From DMER01 sp003451645 (GTDB lineage: Bacteria; Pseudomonadota; Alphaproteobacteria; Micropepsales; Micropepsaceae), in NCBI GenBank assembly GCA_031976175.1, contig DALYLR010000017.1, positions 3,106 through 67,105 on the forward strand: 64,000 nt of DNA. Reading direction: 5' to 3'. A program made the translations under genes and the position numbers. Below the pieces are notes generated by a model, which saw only the letters and a list, made by a program, of their open reading frames with translations, did no database searches and was not told where the DNA came from. Of the stretch, positions 9,166 to 17,432 are shown piece by piece (within the stretch, counting starts at the first letter, position 1; each line of letters begins with the position of its first letter).

Positions 9166-11007
9166 GTGAGCAATGCACCCGCACCGCAAAAGCTAACGCC
9201 CCAGCAGGTCTCGGAGGCTTTCAAAAAGGTCCAGCATCTGCAGCAGATCGGCCAATGGGAGGCGTCCGAGCCGATCCTGCGAGCGCTGGAATCCGCGCTG
9301 CCCAAGCATCCGGCGATCTGCGCGGCGCTGGCACATAACGCCAAACGCCGGGGCGACACTGGGATGGCGGAGCGCTATTTGCGCGATGCAATCCGTTTGG
9401 CGCCGCAAGAGCCCGCCTTTCAGAACAATCTGGCCTCGCTGTATCTGGGCGTTGAGCGGCCAGCCGATGCTAAGCCCGTTCTGGAGGCCCTGCTGCTACG
9501 TCATCCTCAGTTCCCCGACGCGATATACAATATGGGCCGCACGATGGAGGAGTTGCAGGACGCAACATCCGCATGCGCCTGGTTTGAACAGTACGCCGTG
9601 CTCGCACCTCGGGACCCCAAGGGCTATGTGCGCCTTATGGCGCAGGCGCTTCATCGGGAAGACTTCGAAGGCGTCTTTGCCTGGGCTGCTAAAGCAAAGG
9701 GCCACGGCCTAGAGACATTCGATCTTGTTTACTACGAAGCCTGTGCTTTGGCAGCTCAGGGTCAGCACGCGCGCGCGCTTGAGATGCACCGCAGGGCGCA
9801 AGCCTTGGATCCGGCGCGCTGGCAGGCCCGCAAGGGTGCCGCAAATATGTTGTTCGCGCTGGAGCGCGATGACGAGGGGTTGGCTGAACTCTATACAATC
9901 AGTCAAACGTGGCCGGAACTCTTGGACGTTCACGCGGAACACAGTAGCAGGTCATGGACCACCGGCCGCAAGGACGGATTTCTGGCGACTTTTCGCGCTT
10001 TGGACGAGCGTGGCCAGGCGACGCCCAGCCACCTCACGATTGAGGCACAGTTGCTGATCCGCGCAGAACGGATTGAGGAGGCGATCGATCTGATGGAGCG
10101 GTCCTTGCGCCGCTTTCCGGATCACCCGGAAATCCTCGGCATGCTCGCGACGTGCTATTCGCACACGCCAGATACCGCGCGTGCCGCTCAACTGTTCGAG
10201 CGGACCCTGCGTATCAATCCGCGCGATGTTCTGGCGTTGCAGAATTACGGCTTCATGGCCATTAGCACGCACAAGCCCGACTTGGCCGTCACACTTTTTG
10301 ACGCATTATTGCAGGTCAATGACGTCGACCAGTTGGCGCTCGCGGGCCAAGGTTTGGCCTTGCGGGAACTTGGCGATAGCCGCGCGGACATCCTCTTCGA
10401 CTTCGAGCGCTTCGTCCGGCCCTTTGATGTGCCCTTGCCAGCAGACTACGCAAGTGTTGAGGCCTTCAACGCGGAATTGGCAGAGCAGCTTGCGGGCCTG
10501 CATACCCAGAAACTCAGCCCCATCGACCAGACTCTCAGAGGCGGCACCCAGACGCCTGGGCAATTGTTCGGGAAACACAAAGGCGCGGTAGCGGCCTTGC
10601 AGACGCAGCTTGGTCTTGTCATTCGCCAATATCTTCGCGAGCTGCCAGACGATGACCGGCACCCGTTCCTCAAGCGTAAGGCGCAAGATTTCCGATTCTC
10701 CGGTTCATGGTCCTGCCAGCTCAAGAGTGGCGGATTTCACACTAACCATGTGCACAATATGGGATGGATCAGTTCCGCCTACTATGTCCAATTGCCTGAG
10801 GTCCTGAAGAATGAGGACCGCAAGGAGGGGTGGATCAATTTCGGTCAGTCCAATTTGGCGGCTGGCCCAAAGGATGTGCCCGGCCATTATGTCCGGCCAA
10901 GGGTCGGCCGGCTTGTGCTATTCCCGTCATACTTTTGGCACGGAACCGTGCCATTTGAGAGCGGAACAGCGCGCGTGACAGTGGCCTTTGACGCTTTGCC
11001 GCAGTAA
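9166..11007 (+). CDS. TPR-repeat protein with C-terminal putative 2OG-Fe(II) oxygenase domain
   Basis: Residues 1-400 are tandem TPR units, likely a protein- or peptide-binding scaffold. The C-terminal 110 residues match the 2OG-FeII_Oxy_5 type: SGSWSCQLKSGGFHTNHVHN with His525/His528/His530 in the metal region, a SAYYVQLPEV strand, His592 in SYFWHGTVPF, and a basic residue in GTARVTVAF that would hold 2-oxoglutarate. The GTG start at 9166 is preceded by AGAGGGAGA at good distance. It faces away from the aspartyl/asparaginyl hydroxylase gene, so the pair probably share a control region. I infer a second hydroxylation activity in the same system as the TonB receptor; the substrate is unknown. 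Confidence 0.88.
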   Translation: MSNAPAPQKLTPQQVSEAFKKVQHLQQIGQWEASEPILRALESALPKHPAICAALAHNAKRRGDTGMAERYLRDAIRLAPQEPAFQNNLASLYLGVERPADAKPVLEALLLRHPQFPDAIYNMGRTMEELQDATSACAWFEQYAVLAPRDPKGYVRLMAQALHREDFEGVFAWAAKAKGHGLETFDLVYYEACALAAQGQHARALEMHRRAQALDPARWQARKGAANMLFALERDDEGLAELYTISQTWPELLDVHAEHSSRSWTTGRKDGFLATFRALDERGQATPSHLTIEAQLLIRAERIEEAIDLMERSLRRFPDHPEILGMLATCYSHTPDTARAAQLFERTLRINPRDVLALQNYGFMAISTHKPDLAVTLFDALLQVNDVDQLALAGQGLALRELGDSRADILFDFERFVRPFDVPLPADYASVEAFNAELAEQLAGLHTQKLSPIDQTLRGGTQTPGQLFGKHKGAVAALQTQLGLVIRQYLRELPDDDRHPFLKRKAQDFRFSGSWSCQLKSGGFHTNHVHNMGWISSAYYVQLPEVLKNEDRKEGWINFGQSNLAAGPKDVPGHYVRPRVGRLVLFPSYFWHGTVPFESGTARVTVAFDALPQ

Positions 11008-11109
11008 GGTGGGGTCAGTTTTGGCCGCTGGTTTGTGCTCTTTTGAATTGCGCGCGGAGCAGCGGCTGCGGGTCGGGTCCATCTTTCTAGTTTGGGGCGG
11101 TTACCAACA

Positions 11110-11925
11110 ATGAAGAACTCAGTCTTCCACACCGTGATTATCGCAGCCGCAGCAAGTGCCGCATGGGCAGCGCCTGCCAATGCCGCATCCCTTGCCCGGC
11201 TTCTGGCGTGTGCAGATATTCCGCGTGCGGAGGAACGCTTGCAGTGCTTCGATGCGGCCTCGCGTGAGGCGTTGGGCCTTGGGGCGGAGCCCGGCCCCCG
11301 GCCCGAACAGTCGGAAGTCCAGAAAATCGAAGCGCGTGAACGCGCCCTCGAAGCAAGGGAACGCGCGCTGGAGAAGCGCGAAAAGGATTTGGCCAAGGCG
11401 CCAATCCCTGCAGCGGCCCCAACCTCGGTCGCTGAAAAGGCAATGGCGCCTGCCGCGACCTCAGTGGCGGCGTTGGAGCAACGCGCCAAGGAGCTGGCTG
11501 CCAAGGAAGCCGAACTGAAGGAGCGCGAAGCCAAATTGCTCAAGCCAGATGATGCGAAGCTGGCTGAAGAGGCAACCCTTTTTGGCATCCCCATTCCCTT
11601 TACGCGCAAGGATACCTTGGCCCAAAGCAACGAACTGCCCGGGCAAACGATTGAGCGTGATGATGATGGCGAGATTGCAGCGTTGCGCTCCAATGTTCGC
11701 GAATGGAGCAAGACGGCCGAGGGCATGCTGATCATTGTTCTGGAGAACGGGCAGGTCTGGCGGCAGACCGATGGCGACGCGCCGCGCTTGTCGAGCGAAC
11801 CTGAAAGCCCGCATGTTGCGCGTATTTCCCGCGGGGCGTTGGGCAGCTATAACATGACGATCGATGACTCGAACCGGTTGATGAAGGTGCGCCGGGTCGA
11901 CGGCAAGCAGAGCAAAAAGAAATAG
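11110..11925 (+). CDS. Exported coiled-coil protein of unknown function
   Basis: The ATG at 11110 starts a signal peptide (MKNSVFHTVIIAAAASAAWA, cleaved after APANA). Next comes a short Cys motif, LLACADIPRAEERLQCFDAA, found near the N-terminus of many proteobacterial periplasmic proteins of unknown function. Residues 75-165 are a heptad-rich coiled coil with repeated AREREALEKRE-like units interrupted by an Ala/Pro linker. The C-terminus (about 200-265) is a small beta-rich domain, MLIIVLENGQVWRQTDGD followed by ISRGALGSYNMTID. It lies just downstream of the TPR-dioxygenase gene in the same direction (102-base gap), and may be cotranscribed. I cannot assign a function. Confidence 0.8.
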   Translation: MKNSVFHTVIIAAAASAAWAAPANAASLARLLACADIPRAEERLQCFDAASREALGLGAEPGPRPEQSEVQKIEARERALEARERALEKREKDLAKAPIPAAAPTSVAEKAMAPAATSVAALEQRAKELAAKEAELKEREAKLLKPDDAKLAEEATLFGIPIPFTRKDTLAQSNELPGQTIERDDDGEIAALRSNVREWSKTAEGMLIIVLENGQVWRQTDGDAPRLSSEPESPHVARISRGALGSYNMTIDDSNRLMKVRRVDGKQSKKK

Positions 11926-12031
11926 ATCAGACCTTCGACGACATGCGTGCGGGTGTGTGTTGCCCCTGGGGCTGCCCACACCCGTTCTGTTGTGTGCGAT
12001 GTTCGAGGTTATATAAGAGGCGACCAAAAGC

Positions 12032-13303
12032 GTGACCGTAAAGCGAAAGCTAACGACGATAATGTGTGCCGATGTGGTGGGCTATTCCCGTCTCATGGGC
12101 GTGGATGAGCCCGGGACCTTGCGCCGCCTCAAAGGCTGCCGCGAGTTGATGGCAGGGTTTATCGAGCATCATCATGGGCGCGTGGTCAGCTGGTCGGGCG
12201 ATGCGGTGCTTGCCGATTTTGCCTCCGTAGTCGAGGCGGTGCAGTGCGCCATTGAAGTTCAGCGCGAACTCAAAGCCCGCAACGAGACGGTGCCGGATGC
12301 TGAGCGCATGGAGTTTCGAATTTGCGTCAATGTCGGCGACGTCATGGTCGAGGAGCACGACATTTTCGGCGAGGGGGTGAACATCGCGGCGCGCTTGCAG
12401 ACTTTGGCACCACCCGGCGGAATCCTGATCTCCGGCGCGGTGCATGAGCAAGTCAAGAACAAGCTCTCGGTCGGCTTCGACTTCCTCGGCCGCCAGCAGG
12501 TCAAGAACATAGCGCAGGAAGTCCCGGCCTATGTCGTCTTGCATGGCGCGGTGGCGCAAGCTGCAACGCTGGCAGCATTGACGGACGCTCAGCTTACGGA
12601 GGAAACGGCGAGCCGTTTGGCCGTGTCTAGAGCTGTGCTCCTGCGCCGGATTGGTGCCGGGTCGGTTGATGCTGCGCTGGCCGGCGGCTTGGTGTTCGGG
12701 ATAGCCGTTGCGCTATCGGCCGCGGGTGCCCCATTTGCCAAGACGGCGTTGCCCTTCGGCTTCCTGACCAGTGAGCGCGTGGTCGTGCAAGGCGAACCTG
12801 AAACCGAAATCAAAGAGGGTGGCGCGCTCGTTGTCACCCGCACACCAACAACCGTCAATCGCACTTTGCTCGGGCTGGCCACTGAGACCTACCGTATTTG
12901 GGAGATCGAAAGCGTCCGTACGCGGACAGACGCTGGCAAGCCGCTCAATCCTGCCGAAACGCGCACCTCTCGGACAGAAGAGCAGATCTATCCGCGCTCC
13001 GGCCGGCCAGTTGATCCGCCGCATTGGCTATGGTTTGCGATCGGTGCTTATTTGGTCTTGATGATAGTGACGGAAGGCGTGGGGACCCGCCGAGTGTCGC
13101 CAGGCAAGGCTGTGTTTGGACTGAGAGTAACCGACACTAAAGGGAAGGCGACGGGGCTGTTGACGGCTTTGGTCCGCAACGCTGCGAAGCTTGTGTCGCT
13201 CCCTCCCTTGATGGCAGGCTTTCTCTTGGCCTTCCGCACGCGCCAGGCGCAAGCCTTTCACGACCTTTTGGCCGGCGCGGTCGTCACCGAGAAAACCAAG
13301 TAA
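12032..13303 (+). CDS. Class III nucleotidyl cyclase domain fused to RDD membrane domain
   Basis: Residues 5-170 are a class III adenylate/guanylate cyclase homology domain: MCADVVGYSRLM supplies the first metal-binding Asp and WSGDAVLADFASVVEAV the second, with FGEGVNIAARLQTLA further on. The usual Lys four residues before the GD motif is replaced (VVSWSGD), so base specificity or activity is uncertain. Residues 205-420 form an RDD-type domain: RRIGAGSVDAALAGGLVFGI, a second membrane helix HWLWFAIGAYLVLMI, a GKAVFGLRV segment and AFHDLLAGAVV. The start is GTG at 12032 with AGAGG upstream. It presumably makes cAMP or cGMP in response to a membrane state. A bidirectional terminator separates it from sppA. 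Confidence 0.88.
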   Translation: MTVKRKLTTIMCADVVGYSRLMGVDEPGTLRRLKGCRELMAGFIEHHHGRVVSWSGDAVLADFASVVEAVQCAIEVQRELKARNETVPDAERMEFRICVNVGDVMVEEHDIFGEGVNIAARLQTLAPPGGILISGAVHEQVKNKLSVGFDFLGRQQVKNIAQEVPAYVVLHGAVAQAATLAALTDAQLTEETASRLAVSRAVLLRRIGAGSVDAALAGGLVFGIAVALSAAGAPFAKTALPFGFLTSERVVVQGEPETEIKEGGALVVTRTPTTVNRTLLGLATETYRIWEIESVRTRTDAGKPLNPAETRTSRTEEQIYPRSGRPVDPPHWLWFAIGAYLVLMIVTEGVGTRRVSPGKAVFGLRVTDTKGKATGLLTALVRNAAKLVSLPPLMAGFLLAFRTRQAQAFHDLLAGAVVTEKTK

Positions 13304-13321
13304 TCAGCTCACGTTCCCTCG

Positions 13322-13359
13322 AAAAAGAGGCGCCCATCTTGCGATGAGCGCCCCTTTCT
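13322..13359. terminator. Bidirectional terminator between the cyclase gene and sppA
   Basis: GGCGCCCATC (13329-13338) pairs with GATGAGCGCC (13343-13352) with one mismatch and a TTGC loop. CCCTTTCTT follows on the plus strand and TCTTTTTC on the minus strand, so it can stop transcripts from both convergent genes. Confidence 0.8.
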
Positions 13360-13399
13360 TGTGGTGTCCGGGCCCGGAGTTTGATCAGGGCCGTCGCGT

Positions 13400-15187
13400 C
13401 TATTCAACCTTTTGCGGTTGCGCCTTCAGTTGAGCGCCTTGTGCGCGGCTTTCGTCACGCAGCTGGAGCAGCGCGTCGCGAACGGCAGGCGTGTCCAAAA
13501 TCTCGGCCATCAGCGCGAGCGTGCGTACGACTGAGGTCGACGTACCAAAAGCCTCTGAAATCGCTTCCGCCGGAGTCTTCACGCGCGGGAAGCGCTTCAA
13601 TGTCACGCTGTCCTTCTCCGCGACACCGGCCAGCTTCTTGGCTTCGTCCAGCGCCTGGCGGAAGCCGCCAAGCTCGTCGACCAGTCCACGCTCCTTCGCG
13701 TCGGCGCCAGTCCAGACGCGGCCCTTGGCAACGTCACGGATCTTTTCCAAAGCCATCTTGCGGCCTTCGGCAACCTTCGCGGTGAAGTCGTTGTAGATAG
13801 CATCCAAGCTCGCATCCAGTTTGGCGCGTTGTTCCGGCGTGAAGCCTTGAACATCCGAGTTGATCAGCGCGTTCGTGCCCTCGTGGAGTTCGCGAACATT
13901 GATCCCCAGAAGCTCATAGGTCTTGCCTAGAACCAACTTGCCACTCAGCACGCCGATCGATCCGGTGATCGTGGATGGGCTCGCATAGATCTTGTCGGCC
14001 GAGAGCGAGACATAATAGCCACCCGAGGCTGCGACATTGCCCATGCTGACTACGACCTTTTTGCCAGCTTTCTGCGCCTTGCGAACTGCTTGCAAGATTT
14101 GGTCGGAGGCAAGAGCCGAACCGCCCGGCGAGTTCACCCGGAACAAAATCACCTTGATGTTCTTGTCTTCCGTTGCGTCGCGGAAAGCCTTGGCCACGGT
14201 GTCGCCACCGATCGAGCGCGAGCCGCCAAAGCCGCCATCTTCGGACTTGCCGTCTTGGATGCCGCCTTCGCCGGTGATCAGTGCGATGGAGGAGGTGCCG
14301 CCGCCCATCTCATCCTTAAACCAAGGATGACCAGCCTTTTCGAGATAATCGCTGTATTTGATCAGCTTTGCGTCCTTGCCGGCTTTGGACAGAGCTGCCT
14401 CTTTGGCTTCGTCATCATAGCCTTGCTTGTCGATCAGCTTGGCATCCAGCGCCGCTTGCGTCAGATGCGGCCCCGAATTGACGAGAGCGACATACTCCTC
14501 CGTCGACATTTTGCGGTCCGCTGCGATTGCGGTTGTCGCATTGTCAAAGATCGACTTCAGCAGGCGCTGGGTCGCTTCGCGGTGTGCCGGCGTATAGTCG
14601 TCCGCCAAGTAGGGAGCACCCGCGTTCTTATACTCATAGCGTTGCCCGATCTCGGCCTTGGCCTCGATCTTGTCGAGCAGATTCTTGAAGAACATTGTTT
14701 GGGAAGCGATGCCGGCTGTGCCCAGCTCGCTCACCGGCTGAAGCCAAATTTCGTCCGCAGACGAGGCGAGCCAGTACTCACCAATGCCATTGGAATAAAA
14801 AGCCTGGGCAAAGACCACCACAAACTTTTTCTTGGCCTTGAACGAGCGGATTGCGTCGCGAATTTCCTCGACATGCGCGCCCGCAATGCTACCGCCCCCG
14901 ATGCGCAAGAGCGCACCCTTTACCCGGTCGTCATTCTCAGCCTTGGCCAGAGCGGCCACAATGTTGATGACCGAGGGGCCTTCATCCGCAAAAGGATTTT
15001 CAGAGCGCGAGTCCACAACATTGGTGCGGAAGTCGAGCTCAAGCACCGCCAGCTTCGGTACTGAACGGTCAGGCCCGGCAAAGGCGCCGATCAGGCCCGA
15101 AATCAGGGCCACAATCACCAGGAAGATAATGATCGAGGCGAAGAAATTGAAAATTCCCGCCAAGCGCGCCAAAAACCAAGACCACAT
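13400..15187 (-). CDS. sppA: Signal peptide peptidase SppA, 67-kDa type
   Basis: Membrane-anchored serine protease that digests signal peptides left after secretion. I place the start at the ATG at 15187, which has GGAGGGG upstream and gives a short N-terminus before the anchor (IFNFFASIIIFLVIVALISG). Two tandem S49 domains follow: the N-terminal one carries the general-base Lys (YEYKNAGAPYL), and the C-terminal one carries the nucleophile Ser in MGNVAASGGYYVS. Total length of 595 residues matches the long tandem form. Its transcript ends at the shared terminator; a YpfJ-type metallopeptidase gene lies upstream in the same direction, so both may serve envelope protein turnover. Confidence 0.95.
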   Translation of the reverse strand: MWSWFLARLAGIFNFFASIIIFLVIVALISGLIGAFAGPDRSVPKLAVLELDFRTNVVDSRSENPFADEGPSVINIVAALAKAENDDRVKGALLRIGGGSIAGAHVEEIRDAIRSFKAKKKFVVVFAQAFYSNGIGEYWLASSADEIWLQPVSELGTAGIASQTMFFKNLLDKIEAKAEIGQRYEYKNAGAPYLADDYTPAHREATQRLLKSIFDNATTAIAADRKMSTEEYVALVNSGPHLTQAALDAKLIDKQGYDDEAKEAALSKAGKDAKLIKYSDYLEKAGHPWFKDEMGGGTSSIALITGEGGIQDGKSEDGGFGGSRSIGGDTVAKAFRDATEDKNIKVILFRVNSPGGSALASDQILQAVRKAQKAGKKVVVSMGNVAASGGYYVSLSADKIYASPSTITGSIGVLSGKLVLGKTYELLGINVRELHEGTNALINSDVQGFTPEQRAKLDASLDAIYNDFTAKVAEGRKMALEKIRDVAKGRVWTGADAKERGLVDELGGFRQALDEAKKLAGVAEKDSVTLKRFPRVKTPAEAISEAFGTSTSVVRTLALMAEILDTPAVRDALLQLRDESRAQGAQLKAQPQKVE

Positions 15188-15336
15188 AAGAGCCACCCCT
15201 CCAGACAGACTAGCGTTATAATACCGCAAAAAAAGTCAATGTCCCGATCAACGAAATGGGAGCAAATGCTTCGGACCGCAAGCGCGGCCAAATTATCACA
15301 CCGCTCAAAAACGCCCTCACCCATCCGCGCCACGTG

Positions 15337-16209
15337 CTATAGCGGACCGGAAAACGTATTGCATGTGTCCATCGTGCCGGACTGCAAGCCCTTGGTAAAC
15401 CAGCGCATTCGCTGTTCGGAGCTGCCGTGGGTGAAACTTTCCGGAACGATCCGGCCTTGCGCCTGCTGCTGCAGCCGGTCATCGCCCACAGCGGATGCCG
15501 CCGCCAGACCTTCTTGAATGTCGCCTTGCTCCATAGACCGGAATTGGGCGTCTTCGTTGCGTGCCCACACACCCGCCAGGCAATCGGCGTGCAGTTCCAG
15601 CCGCACAGACCACTCATTTGCTTCGGCTTCGCTGGCTGCTCGTGAGCGGCGCGCGTTTACCTTCTGCGAGATCCCTAAGACGGTCTGGATATGGTGTCCG
15701 ACCTCATGCGCAATCACGTAGGCTTGCGCGAAATCCCCTGGCGCGCCAAATTTGCGGTCGAGCTCCACAAAGAAGGACAGGTCGATATAGATTTTCTGAT
15801 CTGCCGGACAGTAAAATGGTCCCATGCCCGCCTGGCCATTCCCGCACGCTGTCTCAGTTTCTCCGGTGTAAAGGACGAGCTTTGGCGGGGGGTATTGCTG
15901 ACCTTCCCGAGCGAAATACTGCGACCAGACGACCTCTGTGCTGGTGAGGACTTTGCCCGACCGCTCGCGCAGTGTGGCTTCGGTTTGCCCTTCTTGATAG
16001 GGTTTGCCAGGTTCGGCCGGAGCACTTTGTGCGCCCGGCTGCTGGCCCACCTGCCGAAGCAATTGCTGGGGGTCAATCCCCATCACCAGGGCCGCAACAA
16101 AGAGAATTATCAACCCGACGCCGCCAATTTGCCCTCCGCGCCGCAGGACGGACCTCTGACCCCGGCGGTCCTCGACATTTGAACTTTCCTGGTGGTGGTC
16201 GAGTTTCAC
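15337..16209 (-). CDS. ypfJ: YpfJ-type neutral zinc metallopeptidase
   Basis: Family of inner-membrane proteins with a zincin HExxH motif. The start is the GTG at 16209 (GGGGGA upstream), giving the family-typical opening ESSNVEDRRGQ; longer in-frame starts lack support. One membrane helix (GQIGGVGLIILFVAALVMGI) is followed by a low-complexity linker and the catalytic domain, with YVIAHEVGHHIQ for zinc binding and a downstream RLELHADCLAGVWA that supplies further conserved residues. The C-terminus FTHGSSEQRMRWFTKGLQSG is also characteristic. The protein family is well recognised, but its physiological substrate is not established. It is divergent from the polysaccharide deacetylase gene. Confidence 0.93.
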   Translation of the reverse strand: MKLDHHQESSNVEDRRGQRSVLRRGGQIGGVGLIILFVAALVMGIDPQQLLRQVGQQPGAQSAPAEPGKPYQEGQTEATLRERSGKVLTSTEVVWSQYFAREGQQYPPPKLVLYTGETETACGNGQAGMGPFYCPADQKIYIDLSFFVELDRKFGAPGDFAQAYVIAHEVGHHIQTVLGISQKVNARRSRAASEAEANEWSVRLELHADCLAGVWARNEDAQFRSMEQGDIQEGLAAASAVGDDRLQQQAQGRIVPESFTHGSSEQRMRWFTKGLQSGTMDTCNTFSGPL

Positions 16210-16399
16210 GTGTATCCCCCGTCTATTTTTCGCCCGTCTTCGACACTTCAGAACGCTATCTTGCCAAAAGTTTAGGCCGGTGTCAGCCGGACACAGGCCC
16301 GCTCTCGAATGCACAGGTTTAAACATTTCCCTTGCGTCCAAGAGTAAACATTTGCGACCATGAAAAAGTGGTGCAGCACTCGGGCACCATTGGGGGTTT

Positions 16400-17317
16400 A
16401 TGATGGGTGCGCGGGATAGGGCTCAGACGGCGAAGAGACGCGGCACAGCGTTGCGGTGGGCAGGGGCTTTGGCACTCAGCACCGCGATCGTGATGTTTGC
16501 GCCAGCCTCGTTCCCCGATCCGGCCTCCGCCCAGTTCCAAGAGGCGAATATCCATCATTCGGGCTTACTCGGTACTAAGACCTTGGCGCTGACCTTTGAC
16601 GATGGGCCGTCCCGGTTTACGGGCGAATTGCTCGACATCCTCAAGGCCCACAATATCAAGGCGACGTTCTTTGTCCTGGGACGTCAGGCTGAGCGTTTCC
16701 CAACCTTACTCGCGCGTATGCGAGACGAAGGCCACGTGATCGCTAATCACTCGACGACCCATGCGCGTCTCGGACGCAAATATAGCCGCAATGCGGACAT
16801 GCTGTTGGCCGAAGTGGGCGATACGCATGAGGTGATCGCGCCATTCCTGCGGCCTGGCCAAGGGCTCTACTTCCGCGCGCCCTATGGCTTCTGGCGGGTC
16901 TCGCATGCCGAGACTCTCAACGCCGATCCGGTGTTGCGCCATTATGTAGGCCCGGTGTTCTGGGATATTGGCGGGCACACGTCCATCGATGGTGAGGGTA
17001 AGGCGTCCGCCTCGGCTGACTGGGATTGCTGGCGCCGGGAATGGACGGCGGAGGAGTGCGAGGTTGGCTATATGCGCGAGATCGCCCGGAAGAAGGGCGG
17101 CGTGGCGCTGTTCCATGACGTGCGGGAGCGCACGATCAAGATGGTTGAGACAATGATACCCGTCCTCGTCGCGGACGGCTATCGCTTTGTCACGCTGGAT
17201 CAAGTTCCCGCCTACGATCAGTACAAGACACCTCAGGATTTGCCGAGTGTGCCCGTCGCCTCGCTCGAGGGCCGTCAGCTTGCGGACAATAGCCCGCGCT
17301 GGACCTGGGTTCAGTAA
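16400..17317 (+). CDS. Exported polysaccharide deacetylase (NodB/CE4 family)
   Basis: Removes acetyl groups from an amino sugar polymer, perhaps peptidoglycan, chitooligosaccharide or capsule. A signal peptide (WAGALALSTAIVMFAPASF, ending ASAQ) directs it to the envelope. The CE4 motifs are visible: TLALTFDDGPSRFT (catalytic base and metal Asp pair), ANHSTTHARLG (metal His-x3-His), a RAPYGF segment and GVALFHDVRER near the end. At 305 residues it is a single-domain enzyme. The ATG at 16400 follows GGGGGT. No polysaccharide biosynthesis genes lie nearby, so the substrate is open. Confidence 0.92.
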   Translation: MMGARDRAQTAKRRGTALRWAGALALSTAIVMFAPASFPDPASAQFQEANIHHSGLLGTKTLALTFDDGPSRFTGELLDILKAHNIKATFFVLGRQAERFPTLLARMRDEGHVIANHSTTHARLGRKYSRNADMLLAEVGDTHEVIAPFLRPGQGLYFRAPYGFWRVSHAETLNADPVLRHYVGPVFWDIGGHTSIDGEGKASASADWDCWRREWTAEECEVGYMREIARKKGGVALFHDVRERTIKMVETMIPVLVADGYRFVTLDQVPAYDQYKTPQDLPSVPVASLEGRQLADNSPRWTWVQ

Positions 17318-17383
17318 GCCAAGAAGCAGCGGTCTGAGCGTCGTGGCGCCGTGCCTGAACATACGCATTCGCCGAACAAAATG

Positions 17384-17409
17384 AGGCGCCCGGATTGCTC
17401 CGGACGCCC
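17384..17409 (-). terminator. Likely terminator of the opp region
   Basis: On the minus strand GGCGTCCGGA and TCCGGGCGCC form a 10-bp stem with one G-T pair and a GCAA tetraloop, followed by TCATTTTG. It lies just beyond the stop of the oligopeptide-binding gene and before the convergent deacetylase gene. Confidence 0.65.
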
Positions 17410-17432
17410 CATATCCTCATATAGTACAAGGG

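Noticed and set aside
14090..15064. A 324-codon open frame on the plus strand.
   Set aside because: It is antisense to sppA, whose catalytic residues are intact.
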